64,000 bases of DNA from Paenibacillus sp. FSL H7-0357 (GCF_000758525.1 NZ_CP009241.1:6987501-7051500), one strand, 5' to 3'; counted from the first letter of the stretch, positions 19,420-28,455 are shown. A program made the numbers and translations. Notes: generated by a model not told the origin, from the sequence alone.

Positions 19420-20139
19420 CTACTCCCAATGCATCTGCGGGGTCTTCTTTACCGCCTGCACGGTGAGCAGTGCTTGCTGTATATCCTGGTAAATAATATT
19501 CCCGACCACTACGGTGTCGCAGAGGACAGCTGCCTGCTCAGCCTCAGCCTCGCCGGTAATACCGCCCCCGTAAAACAGCTGGCTGTTCTCCACCATCTCT
19601 CTTACCGAACGAACCGTCTTCATATCACCGAACATGCCGCTGTATTCAAGATACACTACCGGAAGCTGCATCAGCTTGTCCGCAATCTGGGCATAAGCCG
19701 CAGCCCCCTCGGCACTAAGCGAATGGTCTGCACCCGTAAGCCGTGCTACGGAAGAATCTCCATTCAGGACAATATATCCTTCAGCCAGCAGCAGTTCCCA
19801 TGGAATCAGGCTTCCGTAACGTTGAATGGCTTTGCGGTGTTGGCCAATAATCCAGGCCGTGTCTGGTGTGTTAAGCACCATAGGAATCATATACAAATCA
19901 AAGCCGGGAACGACTGCCTCCAGATCCGAAATCTCCAGTGCGCAAGGCAGCTCATAACGCCGCAGCCGGTTCAGCAGATCAATAGTATTCTCATAAGTCA
20001 CACCGGTGGAGCCCCCAACCAAAATCGCATCGGTTCCGGACAGGCAAATGGCCTCCAGTTCAAGGTCTCCGAGCTCACGATCCGGATCGAGCTTAAAAAC
20101 ATGCCGCCAAGGCTGTATCAGTTGCCGCATCATATTCAT
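19420..20139 (-). CDS. pcrB: Heptaprenylglyceryl phosphate synthase PcrB
   Basis: About 239 residues of TIM-barrel geranylgeranylglyceryl-phosphate-synthase family. Visible motifs are WRHVFKLDPDRE, SGTDAILVGGSTGVT, YLEYSGMFGD and LFYGGGITGEAEAEQA (phosphate-binding). PcrB joins heptaprenyl diphosphate to glycerol-1-phosphate, an archaeal-type ether lipid made by Bacillales. Several in-frame starts exist; a GGAG sits eight bases before TTG 20142 and eleven before ATG 20139, whereas ATG 20163 has no ribosome binding site. First gene of pcrB-pcrA-ligA, with a good promoter upstream. Confidence 0.9.
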   Translation of the reverse strand: MNMMRQLIQPWRHVFKLDPDRELGDLELEAICLSGTDAILVGGSTGVTYENTIDLLNRLRRYELPCALEISDLEAVVPGFDLYMIPMVLNTPDTAWIIGQHRKAIQRYGSLIPWELLLAEGYIVLNGDSSVARLTGADHSLSAEGAAAYAQIADKLMQLPVVYLEYSGMFGDMKTVRSVREMVENSQLFYGGGITGEAEAEQAAVLCDTVVVGNIIYQDIQQALLTVQAVKKTPQMHWE

Positions 20140-20208
20140 CAATCGTCCATCTCCATCATTCATCTAGCAAGCCAAATACACTCCCGCTACCGCAAAAGCC
20201 GTAACTCT

Positions 20209-20238
20209 AGTCTATGCCAGCGCTAAGGGGAGTGTCAA
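20209..20238 (-). promoter_or_regulatory. Sigma-A-type promoter for pcrB
   Basis: Minus strand TTGACA (20233-20238), 18-base spacer, TAGACT (20209-20214), about 70 bases before the pcrB start. Confidence 0.6.
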
Positions 20239-20246
20239 TTTAAAGA

Positions 20247-20272
20247 GCGAAAAAATGCGAACATTTTTTCGC
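20247..20272. terminator. A/T-rich perfect hairpin between pcrB and the GDPD gene
   Basis: GCGAAAAAATG and CATTTTTTCGC pair fully around a CGAA loop. On + a CTTTTT follows; on - the T run lies inside the 3' arm. It probably terminates the minus-strand GDPD transcript just before the pcrB promoter. Confidence 0.6.
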
Positions 20273-20395
20273 CTTTTTATAATATTAGAATTCATGTTTG
20301 TATGCTATAGATCAGTCTTATCTTTCTGGCAGAAGCTATGCTTTATGTGCAGCGTTCATCGAACAATGATTGCTCATCATCACCTCTGCCGGCTG

Positions 20396-21268
20396 CTAGT
20401 TTCGCCCCAGACCTCTGAGTCTGTCCATGTCATCTTCAGAAACGAAATCAGTATAGAACCCGTCTACACCCAGACGGGACAGCTGGACGATTTCTTTCTC
20501 ATCATTAATCGTATGCACATAGACGCGGGCACCGGCCCTTTTCAGCTTTTGCACAAAGCTCTTGGTGGCCCTGTCGTCAGACATGGTGATGTCCGCCCCG
20601 GTTTCCTTGACGAATTGAGTCACCACTTCATCACTGTCCTCCGATTGATATAAAGTATAAATGACTTTGGGGAAGACATGCACCTTACAGATCATATCCA
20701 ACATCTCACGACTGTAAATCTGCGGCACAATCCGCTTCAGCAGCGATGGATCCCTGCGCTCAGCTGCCTCGACAATCATTTCGAATTGCTGTGTGACCAG
20801 CTCCGCTTCAACCTCCTTCGTATCGGTTACGATATAGGCATCCGGATAAGCCATCATCAAATCCATGATCTTCTCAATATCAGCCGGCGAGTATAGGCCC
20901 AGAATCGGACTGTCCATAAATTCGGCATAATCCAGTACTTCCCCTTGCTTGTCAGCAGGAAGCACTTCCTGCTGTCCTAACTGCTTAGTCATATCCTTTG
21001 ACCACTCATGACGGGCCACTAGTTTCTGATCCCCCGTGAACAACAGATCGGCTTCAAATACACGTGTTCCCTGCTCATAATTGGCGATAAAACCTTCAAC
21101 AGCGTTGGTATAGTCATGCCCGTTGATGCCACCCATTGCATGGGCAACAACCCGGTGGGCAGCAAAGCCGGCGGCCGGCTCTTTATCTTCCGGTATCAGC
21201 GTAATCACAAGCAAAAGTACTATTGCTATAACCATGATGACTGATGCAGTACTCTTTTTGTTATCCAT
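20396..21268 (-). CDS. Membrane-anchored GDPD-family phosphodiesterase
   Basis: About 290 residues: one N-terminal TM helix (about 10-28) and an outward glycerophosphodiester phosphodiesterase-like TIM barrel. Visible are HRVVAHAMGGINGHDYTNAVEGF, EADLLFTGDQKLVARHEW (metal and catalytic positions in the usual EAD...H order), MSDDRATKSFV and YVHTIND...GVDGFYTDFV. The leading motif is HAMGG rather than the common HRG, so the substrate may differ from simple glycerophosphodiesters. Start at ATG 21268 with AAAGGAAA about nine bases upstream; the in-frame TTG at 21289 precedes that site. It sits immediately below the polysaccharide operon terminator. Confidence 0.82.
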   Translation of the reverse strand: MDNKKSTASVIMVIAIVLLLVITLIPEDKEPAAGFAAHRVVAHAMGGINGHDYTNAVEGFIANYEQGTRVFEADLLFTGDQKLVARHEWSKDMTKQLGQQEVLPADKQGEVLDYAEFMDSPILGLYSPADIEKIMDLMMAYPDAYIVTDTKEVEAELVTQQFEMIVEAAERRDPSLLKRIVPQIYSREMLDMICKVHVFPKVIYTLYQSEDSDEVVTQFVKETGADITMSDDRATKSFVQKLKRAGARVYVHTINDEKEIVQLSRLGVDGFYTDFVSEDDMDRLRGLGRN

Positions 21269-21302
21269 TATAGTAGGTTTCCTTTGCAAAAGTTGGAGTA
21301 TA

Positions 21303-21348
21303 AAAACAAAAAACGGCTGTGGCCTTGGGTAAGGATAGCAACCGTTTC
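21303..21348 (-). terminator. Terminator after the sugar phosphotransferase gene
   Basis: Minus strand AAACGGTTG..CCTT ACCC AAGG..AGCCGTTT with one bulge, followed by TTTTTTG and TTTTT. Confidence 0.65.
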
Positions 21349-21357
21349 TATGTGAAA

Positions 21358-22758
21358 TTAATAGGCATTTTTAAATCCGTTGCGAATCGTTTTGACAATA
21401 ATCCGGATATCAAACAGCAGCGACCAATTTTCAATATAGAAAATATCATGCTTAATCCGTTCTTCAATCGAGGTGTCCCCACGCAGACCATTGCTCTGTG
21501 CCCATCCGGTAATACCCGGACGCACATGATGCTTCACCATATACTTGGGGATCTCTCCACGGAACTGCTGCACGTAGAACGGCCGTTCCGGGCGGGGCCC
21601 TACCACACTCATATGCCCCAGCAGCACATTAAAAAATTGCGGCAGCTCATCCAGACTGGTTTTGCGGATAAAACTTCCGAAGCGGGTGCGCCGCGGATCC
21701 TCCCGCGTACTCCAGCCTGTATCTTCTTCGCCGTCCTGCTGCATTTTCATCGAGCGGAACTTATACATCATGAAATTATGCCGGTTAAGTCCTACACGTT
21801 CCTGCTTGAAGATGACCGGGCCAGGAGAAGTCAGGCGAACACCAAGAGCCACTATGAGCATTACAGGCGACATTACAATAATTGCGAACAGCGAGAAAAT
21901 AATATCAAACAGCCGCTTGGCCAGCTTATTCCCGGTCATATCTAAAGGAATATCACGAACATTAATCATTGGCATTCCGGCAAAATTATCAAAATAAGGA
22001 CGCGCCGGCAGGTAGTCGAAGAAATCTGGAATAATCAGCGTCCGTACCCCAGCCTTTTCGCAGGCGGCAATAATAGCAGGATACTTGGAGTGGGCATCAA
22101 GCGGAAGCGCCAGAATCACCTCGTCTACCGGCAGCAGCTCCAGCATTTCAGCCAGTTCATCCACCTTGCCGAGAATTGGCTTAAAGCGCCGCTCCTCTAT
22201 CCCGTCCCATTCCTGATAATCATCAAGAAAACCAATGGTCTCATATCCCAGCTCCGGGTACTGCACCAAATTGTTGTAGAATCGTTTGCCGAGCGAGCCT
22301 GCACCGATAATCAGCACGAATTGACGGTTAAAGCCTTTTTCACGGAGTGATTTCAGCATCGTCTTCAGCACATAACGGTAAAGCATGATGGAGAGAATAT
22401 TAAAACCCATATATATGGCCAGATACTGACGGGAAACGTCGATTTCCTTCAGGAAGAACATCAGGCCAAGCAGGATAAAGACTGCCATGATATGCACCTG
22501 AAATATTTTGAGGAATTCATCGACAAAACGTTTCTTACGCTTCGGCAAATACAGGGAAAGCACAATCCCTATAAATACAGAAATCACACCATAAATAAGG
22601 CTCCAATAGGCATAGGATTCAACCGGAAGCGTATTATAGGATTCCAGCCAGCCACTCTTGAACTTCAGCCACCAGGCCCCCAAAAAGGAGATTTGGATAA
22701 TCAGGAAGTCGGCAACCATATAGAGTTGTGTTAAAAACCTCTGATTACGGCGAATCAT
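21358..22758 (-). CDS. Initiating polyprenyl-phosphate sugar phosphotransferase (WcaJ/WbaP type)
   Basis: A 466-residue polyisoprenyl-phosphate hexose-1-phosphate transferase that starts glycan synthesis on undecaprenyl phosphate. Four N-terminal TM helices are followed by a nucleotide-binding-like domain (FVLIIGAGSLGKRFYNNL) and the catalytic bacterial transferase domain from about 275 (KRLFDIIFSLFAII, SPGPVIFKQERVG, MYKFRSM, SLDELPQFFNVLLG, VGPRPERP, RPGITGWAQ). The full-length layout is the WcaJ/glucose-1-phosphate class. Its ATG overlaps the stop of the upstream glycosyltransferase (ATGA), so both are coupled. Confidence 0.93.
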   Translation of the reverse strand: MIRRNQRFLTQLYMVADFLIIQISFLGAWWLKFKSGWLESYNTLPVESYAYWSLIYGVISVFIGIVLSLYLPKRKKRFVDEFLKIFQVHIMAVFILLGLMFFLKEIDVSRQYLAIYMGFNILSIMLYRYVLKTMLKSLREKGFNRQFVLIIGAGSLGKRFYNNLVQYPELGYETIGFLDDYQEWDGIEERRFKPILGKVDELAEMLELLPVDEVILALPLDAHSKYPAIIAACEKAGVRTLIIPDFFDYLPARPYFDNFAGMPMINVRDIPLDMTGNKLAKRLFDIIFSLFAIIVMSPVMLIVALGVRLTSPGPVIFKQERVGLNRHNFMMYKFRSMKMQQDGEEDTGWSTREDPRRTRFGSFIRKTSLDELPQFFNVLLGHMSVVGPRPERPFYVQQFRGEIPKYMVKHHVRPGITGWAQSNGLRGDTSIEERIKHDIFYIENWSLLFDIRIIVKTIRNGFKNAY

Positions 22759-23708
22759 AATCTCACCTCAGCATTCGTTTCATTGCGTGGACCTGCTTCT
22801 CCGGAATCCGCAAGGCTCTGTGCCGGTGAAGAAACCACGCGTGAAGACTTTAACATATTGCGGACAAGCGAAAGGGTGAACTTTACCCCGACTCCGGCAT
22901 ATACCGCTCCATTAATCATACTGTTGTACCTCTTGCTATAATGCTTGCGATGAAATAAAATCATCGCTCTGTGAAACTCATAGACAATTTTAAATGGCCT
23001 ACGCCGCGCGCTGCCGCCTTTTAGATGCACGATGGAGGTCTGCGGATAGTAATAAATCCCCCACCCGGCTTCTTTAATCCGGAAGCACCAATCCAAATCT
23101 TCACCATACATAAAGAACTCTTCGTCCAGGCCGCCGACCTGCTCGATCGTCGCCCGCCGCACCAGCATAAAAGCTCCGACTAGACAGTCTACCGGGTAAT
23201 CCAGATCTGGATCCAAATAACCTAGCTGGTAGCCGTTGAATCTGGGCCGGTCGGGAAACAGCTTACTGAAACCAAAAGCGTAATAAAAGGATGCCGAAGG
23301 CGTCGGAAATCCTCGCTTGCAGGCCTTGTCCAGCGATCCATCCGGCAAAATCACCTTGCAGCCCGAAGCACCAAGATCCGGCCGGCTGTCCATAAAGGAA
23401 ACCATCGTCTCCAGCGTATCCTTCCGCACTACCGTGTCGGAATTGAGCAGCAGCACATAACGTCCGGAGGCCGCCTCCATCCCCTGATTATTACCCCGGG
23501 CGAAACCAACATTCTCAGAGTTGGCAATCAGCAGCACATCCGGGAATTCCTTGCTGATCGACTCGACAGAATGATCACGGGAATTATTATCTATTAAAAT
23601 GATCTCATAGGAATAATTAGTTACCGAGTCATATACCGACCTAATACAGTCCATCGTCAAGCCGCATGTGTTGTAATTTAAGATTAATATACTGACATCT
23701 ATATTCAC
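22755..23708 (-). CDS. Glycosyltransferase family 2, rhamnosyltransferase-like
   Basis: About 317 residues of GT-A fold: ILILNYNTCGLTMDCI, LIDNNSRDHSVESI, NVGFARGNNQGM, LLNSDTVV (DxD-like position), GAFMLVRR and FFMYGEDLDWCFRIKEAGW. This is the pattern of rhamnosyl-type GT2 enzymes. I choose GTG 23708, nine bases after AGGAG; an upstream in-frame ATG at 23745-23747 lacks a good site. Sugar and acceptor cannot be read, but rhamnose genes are nearby. Confidence 0.9.
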   Translation of the reverse strand: MNIDVSILILNYNTCGLTMDCIRSVYDSVTNYSYEIILIDNNSRDHSVESISKEFPDVLLIANSENVGFARGNNQGMEAASGRYVLLLNSDTVVRKDTLETMVSFMDSRPDLGASGCKVILPDGSLDKACKRGFPTPSASFYYAFGFSKLFPDRPRFNGYQLGYLDPDLDYPVDCLVGAFMLVRRATIEQVGGLDEEFFMYGEDLDWCFRIKEAGWGIYYYPQTSIVHLKGGSARRRPFKIVYEFHRAMILFHRKHYSKRYNSMINGAVYAGVGVKFTLSLVRNMLKSSRVVSSPAQSLADSGEAGPRNETNAEVRL

Positions 23709-23758
23709 TTCACTACGCTCCTGACAAATATAGTAATCTACCGACAACTATTATAACA

Positions 23759-23800
23759 TAAAAACCTCCCTGATAGGCGGAGCCTAATTAGGGAGGTTTT
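23759..23800 (-). terminator. Terminator after the 23.8-24.8 kb glycosyltransferase gene
   Basis: AAAACCTCCCT and AGGGAGGTTTT form the stem; on the minus strand TTTTTAT follows. Confidence 0.85.
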
Positions 23801-23828
23801 CACAGATTTCCCGTGCCGGTAAATTACC

Positions 23829-24788
23829 TTACGCGTCCGGTTTCCTGGATGCTTTATTTTGTATATATCGCCGTTTCTGTTTAAGATGTCTCCATTGTTC
23901 GAAAAAAGCAGACCAGGCCTTTAGCAATTGGCGTTCCTTAAGCAGCGTATAACCGTGTGCGGCAAGCTCATACGGCAGTGAATACAGCAAAGTGAGAAGC
24001 AGCGTGCCGGCAGGCTCGTTCTTGTAAATCATCTTGTAGCGGTTAATATACGAGATCCGCCTAATAAACATCGGTTTGCTGTCCCGGCCGGAAGGTTTCC
24101 AGCCACGTTCGTGGTAGCCTATAGCTTCTGCTTCAAAGTAAGCCAACCAGCCGAACAGCCCAGCCCGCCACGCCACGTCCACATCCTCCTTATAGGCGAA
24201 GAAGTCTGCATCAAAGAACTCCCCCTCAACACTGATATCTTCGATCATCCGGCGCGAATACATCGCTGCAGCGCCGGATACGCCAAATACGAAATCAGAT
24301 TCCAGCCAGTCTGTGGAGGGATCTCCCGCCCCGCGGTCAAAGGCACGCCGGGCTCTATTCATCCGCAGCCCTGTGCTGTCCACTAGCGAGTGATCGGCTT
24401 TGAGCAAAAGCTTGCCAGTAGCGCTGCCAATACGCAGATTTGACTCCATCTGCAAGATAAGCCTGGAAATATAACTGTTCTCAAGCGTCAGATCCGGGTT
24501 AAGCACAAGTACATAATCTGTATCCGTTGCTGCCAGAGCCTGGTTATGAGCGGGGGCGAAGCCAGTATTAATCTTATTTTCTATGAGAACAAGGGAGGGA
24601 ACCCCGGTCTCATGGAGCTTTTGATAAAACGCCTTTACTCTTTCCACGCATCCGTCTGTTGAGGCATTATCCACCACCACAATCTGCTTCACCGGATAAT
24701 CCTGGGCGAGTACTGCCGTCAGACAATCAATAATGTCATCCGCACTGTTAAAGGTAACAATATGTACACTGACTGTTTTGTTATTCAT
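23829..24788 (-). CDS. Glycosyltransferase family 2
   Basis: A 319-residue GT2 enzyme: VHIVTFNSADDIIDCL, VVVDNASTDGCVE, NTGFAPAHNQAL, LVLNPDLTLE, FGVSGAAAMYSRRM and FFAYKEDVDVAWRAGLFGW. The C-terminal region has a hydrophobic segment (LLLTLLYSLPYELAAHG) that may associate with the membrane. ATG 24788 has AGGA five bases upstream. It is transcribed alone between two terminators and probably adds one sugar of the surface glycan. Confidence 0.9.
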   Translation of the reverse strand: MNNKTVSVHIVTFNSADDIIDCLTAVLAQDYPVKQIVVVDNASTDGCVERVKAFYQKLHETGVPSLVLIENKINTGFAPAHNQALAATDTDYVLVLNPDLTLENSYISRLILQMESNLRIGSATGKLLLKADHSLVDSTGLRMNRARRAFDRGAGDPSTDWLESDFVFGVSGAAAMYSRRMIEDISVEGEFFDADFFAYKEDVDVAWRAGLFGWLAYFEAEAIGYHERGWKPSGRDSKPMFIRRISYINRYKMIYKNEPAGTLLLTLLYSLPYELAAHGYTLLKERQLLKAWSAFFEQWRHLKQKRRYIQNKASRKPDA

Positions 24789-24978
24789 AAATATCCTCGG
24801 ATTCTTGAATTCATTTTGGTTCTGAAGCTGTTAAACATTATTATAACGAAAACATCAGGTTGCGGCTACGTTACCTGGAATGATGACATCCCTTGCAGAA
24901 GGACTACAAGTGAAATTTCAGCCATGGTGTCAGCACTTTGTAATGTAATGTGTTAATGTGAACAGTCGTTACTGCAGC

Positions 24979-25014
24979 AAAAAGCTCCCGACCGTCGATG
25001 ACGGTTCAGGAGCT
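24979..25014 (-). terminator. Terminator of the rfb operon
   Basis: Minus strand AGCTCCTGAACCGTC ATC GACGGTCGGGAGCT followed by TTTTTG, 15 bases past the rfbD stop. Confidence 0.88.
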
Positions 25015-25028
25015 TAGCTTGCGCTTAT

Positions 25029-25898
25029 CTATTTCAGTTCCAGCAAAAAGTCCCTCAGTCCGGCCCGCCAAGGCCGGATATCTTCAAACCCGTTCGTGCG
25101 GATGGCTAAATGCTCCATTACCGAATTGCGCGGACGTGGCGCCGGGCGTGGAAACTGTTCTGTAGCACATGGCTCTAGCTTTGCTGTGAATTTCAGACCC
25201 AGAATATCTTCTGCCTCAGCGAAAATTGCCTGTGTAAACTCATACCAGGTGCAGGACTCACTGTTAGAGGCATGATAAATTCCATACTTCTCCGTTTGAA
25301 TCAGCTCAAGCAGGAAACGGGCCAAATCTACCGTGTAGGTAGGTGAGCCTTGCTGGTCGTCTACCACCTGCAGCAGCGGCTTCTCCTGTCCCAGCTTCAG
25401 CATCGTTTTCACGAAGTTGTTGCCATACTTGCCATACACCCATGATGTACGTACGATAAAAAATTTCGAGGACAAAGACTGCACTAGGATTTCTCCTGCC
25501 CGCTTTGACTTGCCATAAATACTTTGCGGATCCGTATTATCATATTCATGATAAGGCTGAGTTCCCATGCCATCAAAAACATAATCCGTACTAATGTATA
25601 CCAGCTTGGCTCCGGACTTCTCCGCAGCCAGTGCTACATTGCGGCTTCCGGTGGCATTAATCAAATAGGCGGCATCCACATCGGTTTCCGCAATATCCAC
25701 CGCCGTATGGGCGGCACAATGAATGACAGCATCCGGACTGAACCCGCTGATAACCTCAGTACATTGATCAAGATCTGTAATATCCATCTCCTGACGGTCA
25801 CAGCCTAGAACCTCATGTCCTTGCTCCTGCAACAAAAGTACAAGGTCCTGCCCCAACTGTCCAGCGGAACCCGTAACCAATACTTTCATCTTCGACAT
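25029..25898 (-). CDS. rfbD: dTDP-4-dehydrorhamnose reductase RfbD (RmlD)
   Basis: A 289-residue SDR protein: VLVTGSAGQLGQDL (NADPH loop), the YISTDYVFDG and YGKSKRAGE segments with catalytic Tyr/Lys, and VRTSWVYG. It makes dTDP-L-rhamnose in the last step of the pathway. ATG 25898 overlaps the rfbB stop (TAATG) with GGGGGA nine bases upstream. Last gene of rfbA-rfbC-rfbB-rfbD. Confidence 0.95.
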   Translation of the reverse strand: MSKMKVLVTGSAGQLGQDLVLLLQEQGHEVLGCDRQEMDITDLDQCTEVISGFSPDAVIHCAAHTAVDIAETDVDAAYLINATGSRNVALAAEKSGAKLVYISTDYVFDGMGTQPYHEYDNTDPQSIYGKSKRAGEILVQSLSSKFFIVRTSWVYGKYGNNFVKTMLKLGQEKPLLQVVDDQQGSPTYTVDLARFLLELIQTEKYGIYHASNSESCTWYEFTQAIFAEAEDILGLKFTAKLEPCATEQFPRPAPRPRNSVMEHLAIRTNGFEDIRPWRAGLRDFLLELK

Positions 25899-26920
25899 TA
25901 CAGGGAATCCCCCAAACGGCTGCCATACTGAAGTTCGGCATATTTCTGGTATTCACCGGATTGAATACGGGTCCACCACTCTTTATTATTCAAATACCAT
26001 TGAATGGTTTCTTTAATGCCGGTTTCAAATGTATGCTTTGGCTTCCAACCCAACTCGTTCGTAATCTTGGTTGGGTCGATGCCATAGCGGCGGTCATGTC
26101 CGGGACGATCCTGCACGTAAGTAATCAGAGAATCCGGTTTGCCCAGTTCCTGCAGCACAGTGTTCACTATATGCACATTTGTGCGCTCATTATTGCCGCC
26201 AATATTATAGACCTCACCGTTTACCCCTTCGTGAATAACCAGATCAATTGCGCTGCAGTGATCTTCTACATACAACCAGTCACGGATGTTCATTCCATCA
26301 CCATAAACCGGCAGTGCCTGGTCAGCAAGCGCACGGGAAATCATAAGCGGAATCAGCTTCTCCGGAAATTGGTATGGCCCGTAGTTGTTAGAACAGCGGG
26401 TGATATTAACCGGCAATCCAAAGGTTTCGTGGTAGGCGCGCACAAGTAAATCTCCGCCTGCTTTGCTGGCGGAATAAGGACTGTTTGGAGTAAGTGGAGT
26501 TTCTTCAGTAAAGAGTCCCGTAGCTCCTAACGTTCCATACACCTCATCTGTAGACACTTGAACAAATTTGGTCACACTATATTTCTTTGCTGCATCCAGC
26601 AGCACCTGTGTGCCGAGCACATTTGTCTTCACAAACACATCCGGCTCCAGAATACTCCGGTCCACATGTGATTCCGCCGCGAAGTTGACTACGATATCGA
26701 CTCCCTGGCTGAACAGTGTGTCCATCGCCTCCACATCCGTAATGTCCGCTTTGGCAAACGTATAATTCGGATTGCCCTCCACCGACTTCAAATTCTCCAA
26801 ATTCCCCGCATACGTCAACGCATCCACGTTCACGATCTGGTAATCCGGGTGCTGCTGCAGCATGTATATTACAAAATTGCTGCCGATAAATCCGGCCCCG
26901 CCGGTAACGAGCAGTTTCAT
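25898..26920 (-). CDS. rfbB: dTDP-glucose 4,6-dehydratase RfbB (RmlB)
   Basis: A 340-residue extended SDR: LVTGGAGFIGSNFV, FAAESHVDRSI, VQVSTDEVYGTLG, YSASKAGGD with the Tyr/Lys pair, RCSNNYGPYQFPEKLIP and RDWLYVEDHC. Second step of dTDP-L-rhamnose synthesis. ATG 26920 has AGGTGG eight bases upstream, just after the original end of rfbC. Confidence 0.96.
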   Translation of the reverse strand: MKLLVTGGAGFIGSNFVIYMLQQHPDYQIVNVDALTYAGNLENLKSVEGNPNYTFAKADITDVEAMDTLFSQGVDIVVNFAAESHVDRSILEPDVFVKTNVLGTQVLLDAAKKYSVTKFVQVSTDEVYGTLGATGLFTEETPLTPNSPYSASKAGGDLLVRAYHETFGLPVNITRCSNNYGPYQFPEKLIPLMISRALADQALPVYGDGMNIRDWLYVEDHCSAIDLVIHEGVNGEVYNIGGNNERTNVHIVNTVLQELGKPDSLITYVQDRPGHDRRYGIDPTKITNELGWKPKHTFETGIKETIQWYLNNKEWWTRIQSGEYQKYAELQYGSRLGDSL

Positions 26921-26953
26921 ATGTTAGCCCACCTTTTATTCATTGAATAGTAT

Positions 26954-27501
26954 TTAATCGAAATTGAGCTCTGCATCCTTAAGCAAAGGATGGCGCCCAT
27001 CTTTGTCCGACAGGACTGGAGTTGACACCGGCCAGTCAATGCCAAGTGCCGGATCATTCCATAATATGCCGCGGTCGTTCTCGGGGAATAATATTGGTCC
27101 ACCTTGTATAACACTTGGGTGTTCGGCACCAGCGTACAAAACCCATGCGCAAAGCCCTTTGGCACCAGCAACTGACGTTTATTATATTCACTGAGAATTA
27201 CCCCAACCCACTGTCCGAATGTTGGAGAATTACGGCGAATATCAACAATAACGTCATAAATCACACCCGATAGAACTCGAATAAGCTTGGTCTGCGCTTT
27301 CGGATTCAATTGATAGTGCAATCCTCTAAGTACTCCAACCTCAGAAGAGAGGGATTGATTGTCCTGGATGAACTTATAGTTCACTCCAGCCTTATGCATT
27401 AATTCCTCATTATAGCTCTCCATAAAAAAACCCCGGTTGTCGCCATGAACCACCGGCTCAAGGATGCATGCACCCTGTAATTGTAAGGCTGTAGCTTTCA
27501 T
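26954..27501 (-). pseudogene. rfbC: rfbC (dTDP-4-dehydrorhamnose 3,5-epimerase) with a frameshift
   Basis: ATG 27501 (GGAGGG nine bases upstream) opens a normal RmlC: GFFMESYNEELMHKAG, RGLHYQLNPKAQTKL (catalytic His), VGVILSEYNKRQLLVPKGFAHGF and VLYKVDQYYSP. At 27083-27086 the run of four G (C on the coding strand) lacks one base. The original frame then reads unrelated residues (RTTAAYYGM...) to 26917, overrunning rfbB. One frame over, ENDRGILWNDPALGIDWP ... LSDKDGRHPLLKDAELNFD continues the family to a stop at 26954, giving about 182 residues. The lost tail includes the conserved acidic LSxKD region, so the product as written is probably inactive, unless the base is a sequencing error. Confidence 0.85.
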
Positions 27502-27520
27502 ATGATAGCGCCCTCCAAAT

Positions 27521-28264
27521 CTATAGTTTCAATTTACCGAATTCCTCACCAAACGTAATCTCTTGAGCTAAACCGTTAGCTTTTGCCAGTGAAACATGGG
27601 TACCTGCATCCGTCCACCAACCTTGAAGAACATCGAAAGTTAATTCTCCTCGATTAATATATGCATTATTCACATCAGTAATTTCCAATTCTCCGCGCGC
27701 TGAGGGAGATATAGTTTTAATGATCTTAAACACTTCGCTATCGAACATATATATCCCTGTTACAGCATAATTGGATTTAGGAGTTGCGGGCTTTTCTTCA
27801 ATCGAAACAATCCGATCACCTTCTAGTTCAGGCACACCGAATCTTGAAGGATCAATTACCTCCTGAATCAATATCTTAGCTCCAGCTTTCTGTTCACGAA
27901 AATTATCAACGAATGGTGCAATATCATCCTCAAATACATTATCTCCAAGAATAACGATCATTTGATCTTGTCCAACGAATTGCTCTGCCAAATCCAGAGC
28001 CTGAGCAATCCCACCTGCTTCATCTTGTACTTTATAGGTGAAGGTAACACCCATTTCTCTGCCACTTCCTAATAAATTCACGACGTCGCCCATGTGTTCC
28101 TTGCCTGTGACGATAAGAATATCTTTTACATCCGCCTGCTTTAATTTATAAACGGAGTGGAAGATCATCGGATATTTGCCTACAGGTAATAGATGCTTAT
28201 TAGTCACTTTAGTTAAAGGGTAGAGGCGTGAACCAGTGCCCCCAGCTAGGATTATGCCTTTCAA
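27521..28264 (-). CDS. rfbA: Glucose-1-phosphate thymidylyltransferase RfbA (RmlA, short form)
   Basis: About 247 residues: MKGIILAGGTGSRLYPLTKVTNKHLLPVG nucleotide-binding start, DILIVTGKEHMGD, VILGDNVFEDD, FGVPELEGDRIVSIEEKP and WWTDAGTH. It makes dTDP-glucose. Starting at TTG 28264 gives the family's usual MKGIILAGG beginning; a GTG two codons upstream (28268-28270) lies only four bases after AAAGG. First gene of the rhamnose operon, divergent from the glycosyltransferase at 28.5 kb. Confidence 0.93.
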   Translation of the reverse strand: MKGIILAGGTGSRLYPLTKVTNKHLLPVGKYPMIFHSVYKLKQADVKDILIVTGKEHMGDVVNLLGSGREMGVTFTYKVQDEAGGIAQALDLAEQFVGQDQMIVILGDNVFEDDIAPFVDNFREQKAGAKILIQEVIDPSRFGVPELEGDRIVSIEEKPATPKSNYAVTGIYMFDSEVFKIIKTISPSARGELEITDVNNAYINRGELTFDVLQGWWTDAGTHVSLAKANGLAQEITFGEEFGKLKL

Positions 28265-28372
28265 TGTCACTCAACCTTTCTTGCGCTTAGTCCTTGAATT
28301 AAAGGCGTACTATTAGAGAAACATAAAGATGCTACGAATGCAAGTTTACCAAAGACCGAGAACCTTATCATA

Positions 28373-28389
28373 TAATGTATATTACATTA
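28373..28389. promoter_or_regulatory. Perfect 17-bp palindrome between rfbA and the divergent glycosyltransferase
   Basis: TAATGTA-TAT-TACATTA, a 7-3-7 inverted repeat in the 246-base divergent gap, about 110 bases before rfbA. Looks like a repressor operator; no cognate regulator is nearby. Confidence 0.45.
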
Positions 28390-28446
28390 ACATTATTCTA
28401 GTAGTCCAATCGTAAGCTCCATTTCCAAAATTAAATTAGTTTAATA

Positions 28447-28455
28447 TGATATAAT
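28447..28455 (+). promoter_or_regulatory. Extended -10 promoter for the 28.5 kb glycosyltransferase
   Basis: TGA-TATAAT matches the extended -10 form; no clear -35. It lies 55 bases before the TTG start. Confidence 0.5.

Noticed and set aside
24789..25028. Possible CRISPR or phage signals in intergenic gaps
   Set aside because: Checked gaps show single hairpins and terminators, no regularly spaced repeats with unique spacers, no integrase or att-like duplications.
26917..27501. Reading rfbC as an intact 194-residue protein ending at 26917
   Set aside because: The last 50 residues are unrelated to RmlC, while the neighbouring frame holds the expected C-terminus; a frameshift explains it.
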